The position numbers and the translations under genes are program-made. Positions 10,736-20,111 of a stretch of DNA of 64,000 nucleotides are shown piece by piece. The notes beneath the pieces are model-generated. The model worked only from the letters and a program-made list of their open reading frames with translations, ran no database searches and was not told where the DNA came from. The DNA is from Cupriavidus pauculus (GTDB taxonomy: Bacteria > Pseudomonadota > Gammaproteobacteria > Burkholderiales > Burkholderiaceae), in contig NZ_CP033969.1 of the NCBI RefSeq assembly GCF_003854935.1, forward strand, positions 1,798,001 through 1,862,000. Reading direction: 5' to 3'. Within the stretch, counting starts at the first letter, position 1. Each line of letters opens with the position of its first letter.

Positions 10736-12657
10736 TACGCTTCCACGATCATGCGGGTACGCATTTCGAGGTGGAGCGCGTGGCAGAAGTGGGTGCAGTA
10801 GCACCAGAACACGCCGGGCTGGTCGGCGACGAAGGTCACAGAGGCGGTTTCCTGCGGGTTGACGATGAAGTTGATGTTGTACTTCGGGATGGCAAAGCCG
10901 TGCGTCAGGTCCTCGACCTTGTCGAGGTTGGTCAGGATCAGCGTGACCTCGTCGCCCTGGCGCAGCCTGAACTCGCGCGGGGTAAAGACCGGCGCCTGCG
11001 ACGTCATGCGCACCGTGACCTTGCGGCCGGCGCGGGTCACGCCTGCCTGGTCGGGCGCCACCGCCAGCGGAAAGTCCTCCATGGCGTAGACCTGCTTCGG
11101 TTGCAGGAGGTCGCGCCGGAAGATGATGAAATCGTGGGGCTCGCCGCGCACCGGGGGGTCGGCCAGCAGCACCATGCGGTCTCCCGAGATGTCCACCAGT
11201 TGCTCGTTCTCGGCGTGCAGCGGGCCCACGGGCAGGAAGCGGTCCTTCGAGAACTTGCAGCCCACGGCGAGGTACTTGCCATCGGCGGCGATGGTCTCGG
11301 ACTGCGACGCGTTGACGTGGCCGGGCTGGTAGTGCACGTCGAGGCGGTCCAGCACGTACTTGGCGTTGCGGTCGCCCGCATGGAAGCGGATGGCGGCGTC
11401 GACGTTCCATTTCACCAGCTGGCTGTCCAGGAACAGCGTGGTGTAGGCGTTGCCCCGGCCGTCGAAGGCCGTATGCAGCGGCCCGAGGCCCAGTTCGACC
11501 TCGGCCACGATGGCGTCGTCGATCTTCGCCAGCTTGCCGTCGAACCAGTCGAGCACCTTCGCCAGTTCGATTACCGTGCAGGTCGGCGACAGCTTGCCGG
11601 CGCAGATGAAGTACTTCTGGTCGGGGCTGGCGTTGACGCCGTGCGGGTTCTTCGGCACCGAGACATAGGCGGTCAGCGCGGTCAGCGGGTCCTGGTTGGC
11701 GGCATGGGTGCCGTCCACCACCGGCACCTTCGAGTCGCCGTAGGTCTTGAACTTCCCGGCTTTCACGGCGGCCTCGATGCGCGCGACGTGGAAGAACAGG
11801 CAGGCATCGCGCTCGGCCGACATCATCTCCTCGAAATGCACGCCGTTCTCGCTGTTGTACTGGTTGGTGGCGGCCAGCTTGCCGTCGTAGGACGTGGCCA
11901 CGAGGTCGCAGTTGCCGTCGATCATCACCTGCCAGCGCACGGCCATGGTTTCGGCGTCCACGCACGAGAACAGGCTGCGGTACTTCGTGCCGTCATCGGT
12001 GGGCGTGTTCGGCAGCGGAATGGCGAACTCGGCGCCGCAGAACACGCGCGTGGTGTAGTTGATGGCCGGGTCCACGGGGTCGCGCTTGTCCGGGAAGATG
12101 CCGTGGAAGCCCTGCACGTTGGGCAGCTCGGTAATCTTGTCGCAGACGAAGTAGTCGAGCCGGATACGGGCCAGGCGCGCGTTGATCTTGTCGTTGATCC
12201 AGGCGTAGCGGCCGTCGTAGTTGCCATCGCGGTACGAGGCGTGCGTATGGTGCGTGTCGCCAACCGTGTAGCGCAGCGTACCGTCAGGCCGGGTGCCCAT
12301 GACCCGCTTCGATTCGTCGGTGATGCCCCAGCCCACGAGCGCGTCGGGCACGAAGCAGGGGATGCGCAGCAGCTCGCGCCCCGAGGGCAATCCCAGCACG
12401 CGCATGTCGCCGGTGTGCCCGCCGCTCCAGAGGCCGTAGTAGGTATCGAGCTCCCCCGGCTTCAGGTGGACGTTGCCGACGCTGCCGTCGTGCGGCGCCC
12501 CTGCTGCCGATGCCCCCGCGCCGGTGGTGCCCGGCCCGGCATCGCCTTTGTCCGAGCATGCCGCGATGCCGGCCAGGCCGGCCGCGGCGGCCGTGCCAAG
12601 GAACTGGCGGCGGCCGAAGCCGCCGTTGGCGGCGTGGTTCTTGTCCTGCTTGCTCAT
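10735..12657 (-). CDS. nosZ: Nitrous oxide reductase NosZ
   Basis: Periplasmic copper enzyme reducing N2O to N2, the last denitrification step. The 640-residue protein starts MSKQDK and carries a twin-arginine signal (GRRQFLGTAAAAGLAG), which places it in the Tat-exported clade I. The C-terminal cupredoxin domain has the CuA ligands in FWCYCTHFCHALHLEM. The frame is open far upstream to 13092, but that stretch is the antisense of apbE and the promoter region. The SD-like GGGAGCAA lies a few bases before the ATG. First gene of nosZRDFYL. Confidence 0.97.
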   Translation of the reverse strand: MSKQDKNHAANGGFGRRQFLGTAAAAGLAGIAACSDKGDAGPGTTGAGASAAGAPHDGSVGNVHLKPGELDTYYGLWSGGHTGDMRVLGLPSGRELLRIPCFVPDALVGWGITDESKRVMGTRPDGTLRYTVGDTHHTHASYRDGNYDGRYAWINDKINARLARIRLDYFVCDKITELPNVQGFHGIFPDKRDPVDPAINYTTRVFCGAEFAIPLPNTPTDDGTKYRSLFSCVDAETMAVRWQVMIDGNCDLVATSYDGKLAATNQYNSENGVHFEEMMSAERDACLFFHVARIEAAVKAGKFKTYGDSKVPVVDGTHAANQDPLTALTAYVSVPKNPHGVNASPDQKYFICAGKLSPTCTVIELAKVLDWFDGKLAKIDDAIVAEVELGLGPLHTAFDGRGNAYTTLFLDSQLVKWNVDAAIRFHAGDRNAKYVLDRLDVHYQPGHVNASQSETIAADGKYLAVGCKFSKDRFLPVGPLHAENEQLVDISGDRMVLLADPPVRGEPHDFIIFRRDLLQPKQVYAMEDFPLAVAPDQAGVTRAGRKVTVRMTSQAPVFTPREFRLRQGDEVTLILTNLDKVEDLTHGFAIPKYNINFIVNPQETASVTFVADQPGVFWCYCTHFCHALHLEMRTRMIVEA

Positions 12658-12721
12658 CGCTTGCTCCCGGGGTGTCGCACTGGAATGGGTGGAATACTCC
12701 GGGCACTTTTCGAAGAGGGGA

Positions 12722-12735
12722 TTGATGGCGGTCAA
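12722..12735 (-). promoter_or_regulatory. FNR/Dnr-like box upstream of nosZ
   Basis: TTGAT-GGCG-GTCAA matches the FNR/CRP-family consensus TTGAT-N4-ATCAA with one mismatch. It lies 65 bases before the nosZ ATG in the 190-bp nosZ-apbE intergenic space, a good position for activation by an FNR or NO-responsive Dnr/NnrR protein under low oxygen. No such regulator gene is in the window. Confidence 0.65.
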
Positions 12736-12847
12736 CGGTGCAAGGGAACTACGATTCCTGACCACAGTTTGATTTGCTCCATCGTGCGCCGCTTGCGAAC
12801 TTCCTAGAATCGACCGTTTGCGCAGGCGACGTCGACAGGAGCGGATC

Positions 12848-13891
12848 ATGGGCACGGCAGCAGAGGGTTCCACGCACGGTGTGTCACGGCGGAGGTGGAT
12901 GCAGACGGCGCCGCTGCTGGCGCTGGCGCCATGGCTGACGCCGGCCATGGCTGTGGCCGGGGCCGAAGTCAGCCGTTCCACACGGACGCTGATGGGAACG
13001 CGGGTCGATATCGCGGTGGACGGCCTGGCTGCGCCCCGCGCCGAGGCCGCCATGGCGGCCGCCTGGGCGGACATGACGCGGCTGGCGAACATGATGAGCC
13101 GCTACCGGCCTGGCAATCTGGTCCACGCGCTGCACCTGCTGGCGGGCCTGCAGGCTGTGCCGGTGCCGCCCGCAATGCTGCGCGTGCTGACGGCGGGGCA
13201 GGCGCTGGCCGCGCGCAGCGACGGCGCCTTCGACATGACCGTGGGTGGGCTGACCGGCTGGCGCTTCGACCGTGCCGAGGCCGTGGTGCCTGCCGCCGGC
13301 GAGATCGCACGCGAGCTGCCCCTGGTCGACTACCGTGACCTGATCGTCGATCCCGTGCGCCAGACCGCTTTCCTGCGTCGGCGCGGCATGCGGCTCGATC
13401 TCGGCGGCATCGCCAAGCTGCCCGTGCTCGAAGCCGGCATGGCGGCCCTCGCGCAGCACGGCGCGGCGTCGGCGCTGATCAACGGCGGGGGCGACGTACT
13501 GGTCCGCGGGCGGCCGCGTGGGGCGGGCTGGCGGGTGGCCGTGCGCGACCCGCTGGCGCCGGCCGATCTGCTGGGGGTGCTAAGGCTGCACGGCGATGCC
13601 GTGGTGGCGGCTTCCGGCGACTATGAGCGCGCCTTCACGCTGAACGGCAGGCGCTACCACCATATCCTCGATCCCCGCACCGGCATGCCCGGTACGCGGA
13701 TGCGCGGGGTCGTGCTGGTGGCGCGTGACGCCGCAGCGGTCAACGGGCTGGGCGCGGCCATGATGGTGGCGGGGCCGGCGGCGGCGCGCCGCTGGCTGGG
13801 CGATATGCCCGGTGTCGACGCGCTGCTGGTCGATGCGGACGGCGCGCGCTGGATGTCGCCCGGCATGCGGGCCAGGCTTGCCGCCGGCTAG
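12848..13891 (+). CDS. nosX: ApbE-family FAD:protein FMN transferase (NosX-like)
   Basis: Periplasmic flavin transferase that attaches FMN to a Thr of target proteins; beside nosR it is expected to serve the NosR SGAT motif. The start at 12848 is preceded by AGGAG seven bases upstream; the product is 347 residues with a twin-arginine-like signal (SRRRWMQT). ApbE features include TLMGTRVDIAV, LDLGGIAKLPVLE, LINGGGDVLVRG and the Tyr/His segment RRYHHILDPRTG. It is divergent from nosZ and convergent with the next gene, their stop codons overlapping. The name nosX is by context; apbE is the neutral family name. Confidence 0.9.
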   Translation: MGTAAEGSTHGVSRRRWMQTAPLLALAPWLTPAMAVAGAEVSRSTRTLMGTRVDIAVDGLAAPRAEAAMAAAWADMTRLANMMSRYRPGNLVHALHLLAGLQAVPVPPAMLRVLTAGQALAARSDGAFDMTVGGLTGWRFDRAEAVVPAAGEIARELPLVDYRDLIVDPVRQTAFLRRRGMRLDLGGIAKLPVLEAGMAALAQHGAASALINGGGDVLVRGRPRGAGWRVAVRDPLAPADLLGVLRLHGDAVVAASGDYERAFTLNGRRYHHILDPRTGMPGTRMRGVVLVARDAAAVNGLGAAMMVAGPAAARRWLGDMPGVDALLVDADGARWMSPGMRARLAAG

Positions 13892-14664
13892 TCCGCCACG
13901 GCCACCGTCACCTGCTTGAGCGCATGGAACGGTTCGAGCTGCGCCGCGCTGGCGCCGGCATCGGTCACCAATGTCCAGGCGCGTTCCAGTGGGGTCCAGT
14001 GCTGCTGGCGGGCGCGGCCGAGCTTGGTGGCATCGACGAGTACGAAGATGTCGGCGGCCTGGCGGATGATGCATTCCTTCAGGTAAGCCTGCTCGGCGGT
14101 GGCCTCGCACAGGCCCACGCCGGCCACCACGCCGTCGGCGCCCAGGAATGCCTTGTCGACGCTGATGCGCGACAGCGCCACCTGGGCTAGCGGGCCGAAG
14201 GTGCCCATGCTCGACGGGCGCACATCGCCGCCGATCAGCGTCACGCGGATCTTCGGCAGGCCGGCCAGCGCCGTCACGGCCAGCAGGTTCGTGGTGTACA
14301 CGTGCAGGTCCTCGCGCGCGGCCAGCAGGCGGGCCAGCGCGGCGGCCGTGGTGCCGCTGTCCAGCAGCACGGCGTCGCCGTCCTGCACAAAGCTCGCGGC
14401 CAGCCGGGCGATGGCGTCCTTCTGTTCGCGCTGCAGCGCCTTGCGTTCTTCCAGCGGTGCCTCGGGTTCGTGTCCGCCCACCTGCATCAGCGCGGCGGCG
14501 CCGCCGTAGGTCCGCACGATGCGGCCCTCGCGCGCCAGCGCGGTCAGGTCGCGCCGCACGGTGGCTTCCGACACGCCCAGGCTTGCGGTCAGGCGTTCGA
14601 CGTTGGCCTCCTCGCCCGCAAGGACGAGTTCGAGGATGGCGCGGCGGCGGTCGGCGGCTTTCAT
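13888..14664 (-). CDS. DeoR/GlpR-family transcriptional regulator
   Basis: 258 residues from the ATG at 14664. The N-terminal winged helix-turn-helix has the DeoR signature VSEATVRRDLTALAREGRIVRTYGGA spread over residues ~30-55, and the C-terminal part is the phosphosugar-sensing DeoR domain (LLDSGTTAAALA, LIGGDVR, VSADKAFLGADG-like KAFLGADG). It is the last gene of a minus-strand operon with pdxA2, a DUF1537 kinase and a permease, so it probably responds to a phosphorylated acid sugar of that pathway and represses it. Palindromes upstream of the first gene are candidate operators. Confidence 0.88.
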   Translation of the reverse strand: MKAADRRRAILELVLAGEEANVERLTASLGVSEATVRRDLTALAREGRIVRTYGGAAALMQVGGHEPEAPLEERKALQREQKDAIARLAASFVQDGDAVLLDSGTTAAALARLLAAREDLHVYTTNLLAVTALAGLPKIRVTLIGGDVRPSSMGTFGPLAQVALSRISVDKAFLGADGVVAGVGLCEATAEQAYLKECIIRQAADIFVLVDATKLGRARQQHWTPLERAWTLVTDAGASAAQLEPFHALKQVTVAVAD

Positions 14665-14755
14665 GGGGCGGCTTGGCAACGAAAAAAAGGGGATCGAAAA
14701 AACGATCCCCGATCTTACAGCAGCGGACCTGGGCGCAGGCCCGCCGGGTGGACGG

Positions 14756-15757
14756 TCAGGCGCGGCGCGTGGCCAGCTCGGCGCCCTGGCGCAGTGCTTC
14801 CAGCAGGCTGCGCTCGTCGGCGATGCCCTTGCCGGCGATGTCGAACGCCGTGCCGTGGTCCACCGAGGTACGGATCACCGGCAGGCCCACCGTGATGTTC
14901 ACGCCCGCCTCCAGCCCCAGCACCTTGACCGGGCCGTGGCCCTGGTCGTGGTACATCGCCACCACCAGGTCGAAGTCGCCGCGGCCGGCGCGGTAGAACA
15001 GCGTATCGGCCGGCAGCGGGCCTTCCACGTCCAGACCCTGCGCGCGCAGCGCTTCCACGGCCGGGATGATCTTCTGCTCTTCCTCGCCCTGGCCGAACAG
15101 GCCGTTCTCGCCCGCGTGCGGGTTGATGCCGCAGACGCCGATACGCGGCCGGGCGATGCCGGCGCGCTGCAGCGTGGTGTTGCCGCGCTCGATCGTGCGC
15201 TGCACCAGGCCCGGCTCGATCTTGCGGATGGCGTCCATCAGGCCGATGTGCGTGGTCACGTGGATCACGCGCAGCTTGGGCGCCACCAGCATCATCGAGA
15301 CTTCCGGCGTGCCGGTCAGGTGCGCCAGCATCTCGGTATGGCCCGGGAACTTGTGGCCCCCGGCGTGCAGCGCTTCCTTGTTGAGCGGGGCGGTGCAGAT
15401 CGCGTCGATCTTTTCCTGCTGGGTGAGCTGCACGGCGCGCTCGATGTAGCGGAACGCGGCGTCGCCGGCCACGGCCGACAGCTTGCCGAACGGCAGGTCT
15501 TCCGGGATCAGGCCCAGGTCGATGCAGTCGATCGTGCCCGGTGCGAACTGCGCTTCCTCGGGCGTGGCAATGGCCCGCACCTTCAGCGTGGAGCCGACGA
15601 GCTTGCCGGCCTGTTCCAGCCGGCGCGCGTCGCCAATCACCAGCGGACGGCATTGGGCGTAGACGCTGTCGTGCGCCAGGCTCTTGACGATGACTTCGGG
15701 GCCGATGCCCGTGGCATCACCCATCGTGATGCCGATAACCGGAATGTAGTCGCTCAT
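14756..15757 (-). CDS. pdxA2: PdxA2-type 4-phosphate dehydrogenase (D-threonate pathway)
   Basis: 333 residues of the PdxA family (GITMGDATGIGPEV at the N-terminus, metal-binding MYHDQGHGPVKVLGL near residue 275, NHGTAFD-like DHGTAFDIAGKG). Neighbouring a DUF1537 kinase rather than ksgA/surA, it belongs to the PdxA2 branch shown to oxidise D-threonate 4-phosphate, which decarboxylates to dihydroxyacetone phosphate. The vitamin B6 enzyme PdxA is the alternative, but the operon argues against it. Start at MSDYIPVIG. Confidence 0.88.
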   Translation of the reverse strand: MSDYIPVIGITMGDATGIGPEVIVKSLAHDSVYAQCRPLVIGDARRLEQAGKLVGSTLKVRAIATPEEAQFAPGTIDCIDLGLIPEDLPFGKLSAVAGDAAFRYIERAVQLTQQEKIDAICTAPLNKEALHAGGHKFPGHTEMLAHLTGTPEVSMMLVAPKLRVIHVTTHIGLMDAIRKIEPGLVQRTIERGNTTLQRAGIARPRIGVCGINPHAGENGLFGQGEEEQKIIPAVEALRAQGLDVEGPLPADTLFYRAGRGDFDLVVAMYHDQGHGPVKVLGLEAGVNITVGLPVIRTSVDHGTAFDIAGKGIADERSLLEALRQGAELATRRA

Positions 15758-15784
15758 TGTCTGTAGGTCCCGTTCAGTGGGCAT

Positions 15785-17008
15785 TCATGTCGGGCGCATG
15801 GCCTGCCAGGCAAGCCATAGCGCGGATTCGGTGCCGAACGCGCCCGCCTTGGTGACGATGCGGCGCGCCGGGGCGGTCATGGTTTCTGAAAGCGGTACGC
15901 CCGGTTCCACCTCGCGTTGCAGGCGCAGCGCGCCAATGCCGGCCGCGGCCAGCATCGCCCGCGCCGTCTCGCCCCCCGTGGCGACCAGGCCGCCGACGTG
16001 GCCGAACGCGGGCAGCACCAGCTGCGCCAGTGCGCTGGCCAGCTTGGGGCCTTCGGCCGGGTCGAACGCGTCGTCGCGGCCGATGCAGACCAGCAGGTCG
16101 CGGCCGGCCGTCAGGCATTCGGCCACGGCGGCCTGGGCGTCGGTCCAGTCGGCATGGCCCGGGCCGTCGCGCAGCGCCTGGGGCGGCACGACGAGCGAAT
16201 CGATGCCGGCGCGCTCGCAGAGGTAGCGGGCCTGCTGGCCCGAGACGCCCGACATGCTGCCGACCATCGTCAGCACCGGGCCGTCATGGGCGGCGGACGG
16301 GGCGCCGGCCGGGCGGCGGCGCGGCAGCGGCGAGACCGCCGCCAGCGCGCGGGCCAGCCCGCCGGAGCCGACCCAGAAGGCCGGGTAGTCGAGGTCGATG
16401 GACGCCTCGGCCAGCGTGATCAGGTCTTGCGCCACCTCGGCGTCGCAGACCACGGCGTGGTAGCCCTCGGCCTGCCAGGCGTCCAGTTGCGATCGCACGG
16501 CGGTGGCGCCGGCCTGCAGCGTGTACAGCGAAATGCGCGCGGTGCGCAGGCCCTGGGCGGTCAGCAACGCGGCCATGTCGGCCGCGCCGTCGATCCCTTC
16601 CAGGCGCCAGATGTCGGTATCTTCGAGCGGCTGGCCGTTGACCAACATGCGGCCGTCGCGCGTGGTGCGGCCCGTCGCGGGGAAGGCCGGGGCCACGATG
16701 GCCAGGCCGGCCAGCGGCTGCAGCGCGGCCGTCTCGGCGGCCCAGTTGCCGCGCAGCGTCGAATCGATCTTCTTGTAGAGCCGGCGGCCCTCGGCGTGGC
16801 CGCAGCGCCAGGCGTCCACGTTGCGCGCGGCGGCATCGGCCGGCGGCAGGCGACGGCTGTCGGCATCGGCGGCCACCACGTCGGCACCGGTCACGTCCGT
16901 GGCGGCGGCCGCGTCCAGCGTGACCACCGTGCGCGCCCCGAGCGCGGCGAAGCCGATCGCACAATCGGCCGCGCCGGACAGGTCGTCGGCGATGATCAGC
17001 CAGCTCAT
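15785..17008 (-). CDS. dtnK: DUF1537 four-carbon acid sugar kinase (DtnK-like)
   Basis: 407 residues. The N-terminal substrate domain begins [15 protein letters not shown], has the family motif [11 protein letters not shown] and [13 protein letters not shown], and the C-terminal nucleotide-binding domain has [11 protein letters not shown] and [13 protein letters not shown]. Kinases of this family phosphorylate four-carbon acid sugars; paired with PdxA2 the substrate is most likely D-threonate. The stop is 27 bases before pdxA2 and the start overlaps the permease stop by ATGA. Confidence 0.88.
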   Translation of the reverse strand: MSWLIIADDLSGAADCAIGFAALGARTVVTLDAAAATDVTGADVVAADADSRRLPPADAAARNVDAWRCGHAEGRRLYKKIDSTLRGNWAAETAALQPLAGLAIVAPAFPATGRTTRDGRMLVNGQPLEDTDIWRLEGIDGAADMAALLTAQGLRTARISLYTLQAGATAVRSQLDAWQAEGYHAVVCDAEVAQDLITLAEASIDLDYPAFWVGSGGLARALAAVSPLPRRRPAGAPSAAHDGPVLTMVGSMSGVSGQQARYLCERAGIDSLVVPPQALRDGPGHADWTDAQAAVAECLTAGRDLLVCIGRDDAFDPAEGPKLASALAQLVLPAFGHVGGLVATGGETARAMLAAAGIGALRLQREVEPGVPLSETMTAPARRIVTKAGAFGTESALWLAWQAMRPT

Positions 17009-17988
17009 GCGGGGGTCCTGGCCATCGCGGCGCCGGACTTCATGGCCACGCGGCGCGCCACGAAGGCGGTCAGCAGCGGGGTGAGCACGGCGGTCACCAC
17101 CACGCAGGCGGCCACCAGGATGGTGGCGTGCTTGGCGGCTTCGGTATAGACCGGGTTGGCCGCCGCGACCAGCGTGGGCACCGCCGCGGCGTTGCCGGCC
17201 GTGCTGGCGGCCGCCACGCCCGCCACGCCGGTGCCGCCGCTCAGGCGGTCGGCGATGTACAGCGTGAAGCCGGTGACGACCACCACGGCCACGCCGAGCC
17301 CCAGGCCCAGCATGCCGGCCTGCCACACCTTGTGCAGGTCCAGCCCGGCGCCCAGCGCCAGCGCGAAGAACGGGATCATCACGGGTACGGCCTTGCTCAG
17401 GAATTCGCGCATCTCACGGTCCAGGTTGCCCAGGATCATGCCCAGCATCAGCGGCAGGATGCTGCCGACCAGCGTCGGCCACGGAAAGGCCGACAGGCCG
17501 GCCACGCCCAGCGTCACCATGGTCAGGAACGGGCCCGATTCCAGCGACATGATGGTGTACGCGCCCACGTCCTCGGGCTTGCCGTACTGGCCCATCAGCG
17601 CCATGTACAGGCCACCGTTGGTGTCGTTCATCGCGGCCACCACGGCCAGCGTGGACAGCCCGGCAAACATGCCGGCGCTGATCGGCGCCTCGCCCAGGAA
17701 GTGGCCCAGCACCACGCCCAGCAGGATCGCCGTGCCGACCTTGGTGGCAAACAGCACGCCGCCTTTCTTGACGATGTAGGGGGTGGCCTTGACGCTGATG
17801 CTCGCACCCATGCAGACGTAGAACACGGCCAGGATGGGCAGGGCGCCCGTGAACAACGCGTTGGTGAACGACCCGAAAAACTTGGGCCCGTCCGGGGCAA
17901 ACGTCGCGACCAGCGAACCGATCAGCAGCGGCACGATCATCATGCCGCCCGGCACGCGCTCGATGGCGCGCTTGATATGAATCTGCAT
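17005..17988 (-). CDS. KdgT-family acid sugar permease
   Basis: 327 residues, almost all hydrophobic (about 10 membrane helices), of the 2-keto-3-deoxygluconate permease family: [18 protein letters not shown] at the N-terminus and [20 protein letters not shown] near the C-terminus. ATG at 17988 preceded by AGGAGA. First gene of the operon, so it is likely the proton symporter for the acid sugar (D-threonate or similar) used by DtnK and PdxA2 rather than for KDG itself. Confidence 0.88.
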   Translation of the reverse strand: MQIHIKRAIERVPGGMMIVPLLIGSLVATFAPDGPKFFGSFTNALFTGALPILAVFYVCMGASISVKATPYIVKKGGVLFATKVGTAILLGVVLGHFLGEAPISAGMFAGLSTLAVVAAMNDTNGGLYMALMGQYGKPEDVGAYTIMSLESGPFLTMVTLGVAGLSAFPWPTLVGSILPLMLGMILGNLDREMREFLSKAVPVMIPFFALALGAGLDLHKVWQAGMLGLGLGVAVVVVTGFTLYIADRLSGGTGVAGVAAASTAGNAAAVPTLVAAANPVYTEAAKHATILVAACVVVTAVLTPLLTAFVARRVAMKSGAAMARTPA

Positions 17989-18040
17989 CGTCGTCTCCTG
18001 CCGCGTGGGGTGCGGCAACTGTGTGTTTTGCGCAGTCGCC

Positions 18041-18055
18041 TGATCGAATCGATCA
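18041..18055. promoter_or_regulatory. Palindromic operator candidate 1 (acid sugar operon)
   Basis: A perfect 15-bp palindrome, TGATCGA-A-TCGATCA, 53 bases upstream of the permease start and in the space to the divergent GST-like gene. A likely site for the DeoR regulator at the operon end. Confidence 0.55.
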
Positions 18056-18090
18056 AACGTGGGGCGAAGTGTAGGTCAATCGTGCGGATT

Positions 18091-18105
18091 TGACTAGTTC
18101 GATCA
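18091..18105. promoter_or_regulatory. Palindromic operator candidate 2 (acid sugar operon)
   Basis: TGACTAG-T-TCGATCA keeps the right half of candidate 1 exactly and lies exactly 50 bp from it start to start, about five helical turns, so both sites would face the same side of the DNA. This fits cooperative repressor binding. Confidence 0.45.
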
Positions 18106-18209
18106 AAAAAATGATTGAAATGGTCATATGGTCACTCGACGGGCGCAGCGGCACGACGTGCGCTATCGTATGGCTCCCAATCTACCTGCCTACCTTGACG
18201 GAGACTTCA

Positions 18210-18818
18210 ATGAGACTGATCGGCATGCTCGATTCCCCGTATGTGCGTCGCGCGGCGCTGACGCTGCGCCTGCTGGGTCTGCCCTATGCGCTGGAGCAGG
18301 TGTCGGTGTTTCGCACGTTCGAGCAGTTTCGCGCGATCAACCCCGTGGTCAAGGCGCCGACGCTGGTTTGCGACAACGAGATCGTGCTGATGGATTCGAC
18401 GCTGATCATCGACTACGCCGAGACGCTGGCCGGCCGCAGCCTGATGCCGGACGACCTGCCGGCACGCCAGTGCGCGCTGCGGATCATCGGGCTGGCGCTG
18501 GCGGGTTGCGAGAAGGCGGTGCAGAACGTCTACGAGCACAACCTGCGGCCGTCGGAGAAGGTGCACGCGCCGTGGGTGGCGCGCGTGGACGGCCAGCGGG
18601 CCAGCGCGTTTGCGATGCTGGAGGCCGAGATGCGGCGGGTGCCGGTGCCTGTGGCCGAGCAGGAGATCGATCAGGCGGGCCTGACCGCCGCCGTGGTCTG
18701 GACGTTCACGCAGGCGATGCTGCCGGGGCAGGTCGACCCCGCCGCGCATCCGGCGCTGGATGCCTACACCCGGGCCGTCGAGATGTTCCCGGCCTTCCAG
18801 GCCCTGCCGCACGCATAA
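18210..18818 (+). CDS. Glutathione S-transferase-like protein
   Basis: 202 residues from the ATG at 18210, which has GGAG seven bases upstream. The N-terminal thioredoxin-fold domain looks like GST: MRLIGMLDSPYVRRAALTLR, cis-Pro segment VKAPTLVCDN and the glutathione-contact segment LMDSTLIIDYAE; the rest is helical. Substrate unknown. It is divergent from the acid sugar operon and shares the intergenic space with the palindromes. Confidence 0.85.
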   Translation: MRLIGMLDSPYVRRAALTLRLLGLPYALEQVSVFRTFEQFRAINPVVKAPTLVCDNEIVLMDSTLIIDYAETLAGRSLMPDDLPARQCALRIIGLALAGCEKAVQNVYEHNLRPSEKVHAPWVARVDGQRASAFAMLEAEMRRVPVPVAEQEIDQAGLTAAVVWTFTQAMLPGQVDPAAHPALDAYTRAVEMFPAFQALPHA

Positions 18819-18990
18819 CGTTGGTACGGGCCGCCGCGCCGGCGCGCCACGTGCCCGGTTGATCGCACAACATGTGCGATACCCCACCAAGACCCCCACA
18901 ATCGGGTGATGTGGCCGCGCCCGGCTTGCACCACGATACGCGACGGGGCAACAGGATCCTTGCCCCGCTACCACTTCCGCCCCGCGACCT

Positions 18991-19010
18991 CCCCGGCCAG
19001 CGGGGCTTTT
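18991..19010 (+). terminator. Probable terminator after GST-like gene
   Basis: A short stem CCCCG/CGGGG with five-base loop followed by CTTTTTCCTTTTT, about 170 bases after the gene. The stem is short, so confidence is moderate. Confidence 0.5.
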
Positions 19011-19037
19011 TCCTTTTTGGCTTCGGTAGTGGTGGTT

Positions 19038-19163
19038 GCTCCCCTCTCCCGCTTGCGGGAGAGGGGTCGGGGGTGAGGGCAGGCCGTTCAACGGGCGACT
19101 TGACTCAATTTGAACCGCTGGCCCTCACCCCCAGCCCCTCTCCCGCGCGCGGGAGAGGGGAGC
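19038..19163. repeat. Pair of REP-like elements in inverted orientation
   Basis: The 395-bp gap 18819-19213 holds no supported gene. It contains two near-identical ~43-bp units, 19038-19080 and 19121-19163, in opposite orientation. Each has its own hairpin built from CCTCTCCCGC and GCGGGAGAGG, and together they could form a long stem around a 40-base centre. Such units look like dispersed intergenic repeats; a related, shorter copy lies at 37295-37318. Confidence 0.75.
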
Positions 19164-19213
19164 ACACCAGCGCGAATTGTTGGCTTGCCGGCTCCAGCGG
19201 CTCTCCAGCAACC

Positions 19214-20032
19214 TCACCGCGCCCGCAAAATCCCCTCGATCTTTTCCGCCGCCGTGCGCAGTGGCGGCAGGTAGTGCGTTTCCAGATGGCCCTGGTCGCG
19301 GCTGCCCAGCACCATGCTCAGGCCCAGGCCGGCCACGACCTTGCCGGTCTGGTCGTGCAGCGGCACTGACACGCCCGCAAAGCCGTCGGCCAGTTCGCTG
19401 ACCAGCGTGCACCAGCCGTCGGCGCGCACTTGCGCCAGCTTGCGGGCCAGGGCCGGGCGGGACGTGATCGTGAACGGCGTCAGCTTGCGCAGGTCGGCGC
19501 TGGCCAGGTAGGCGGCCAGCGCGGCGTCGTCGAGCCCGGCCAGCAGCACCCGGCCCAGCGAGTGGGCATAGGCGGGCATGCGGCGGCCGATGGCCATGTC
19601 CACGCGCAGCAACTGGCGCGGTTCCTCGCGGGCCACCAGCACCACCGAGTCGCCGTCGAGCATGCCGATCGAGCAGCTTTCGCCCACCTCGGCGCACAGC
19701 GCCTGCAGGAACGGGCGGGCGAGCTGCGGCAGGTTCATCGACGCAAAGTAGGCGTAGCCCAGGTCCATCACCTTGGGCGTCAGCGTGAACTGGCGGCCTT
19801 GCTGGGCAAGGTAGCCGTTGTGCGCGAGCGTCAGCAGCAGGCGCCGCGCCGCCGCGCGCGTCACGTCTAGCTGTTCGGCCACTTCCTGCATCGTCAGGTG
19901 CTCCACGCCGCTTGCGTACAGGCGCAGCAGCGCCAGCCCCTTGGTCAGGGAATCGAGCAGTTCGTCCTTCTTCGGGATGTCGGGCGCGTCTTCGGAGTTG
20001 GCGGCGGACGGGGCTTCGGCGCGAGGCGGCAT
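19214..20032 (-). CDS. IclR-family transcriptional regulator
   Basis: 272 residues from the ATG at 20032. N-terminal winged HTH (LTMQEVAEQLDVTRAAARRL) followed by the IclR effector domain (MDLGYAYFASMNLPQLARPF, GDSVVLVAREEP, PAYAHSLGRVLLAGL, VSVPLHDQTGKVVAGLGLS). It resembles the PcaR/PobR branch that senses aromatic acids. Divergent from pct with 141 bp between, which holds a palindrome, so it may control pct and tctC. Confidence 0.9.
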   Translation of the reverse strand: MPPRAEAPSAANSEDAPDIPKKDELLDSLTKGLALLRLYASGVEHLTMQEVAEQLDVTRAAARRLLLTLAHNGYLAQQGRQFTLTPKVMDLGYAYFASMNLPQLARPFLQALCAEVGESCSIGMLDGDSVVLVAREEPRQLLRVDMAIGRRMPAYAHSLGRVLLAGLDDAALAAYLASADLRKLTPFTITSRPALARKLAQVRADGWCTLVSELADGFAGVSVPLHDQTGKVVAGLGLSMVLGSRDQGHLETHYLPPLRTAAEKIEGILRAR

Positions 20033-20111
20033 GGTGGCGTTGGCAACAGGGTATCTGCGGGTCAGCCCCGACTTGGCGTCCGGCGGGCCGATCCGTATGA
20101 TAGGTGTTTCC

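Noticed and set aside
18819-19213. Coding region after the GST-like gene
   Set aside because: Frames there run through the inverted REP-like repeats and a terminator-like hairpin.
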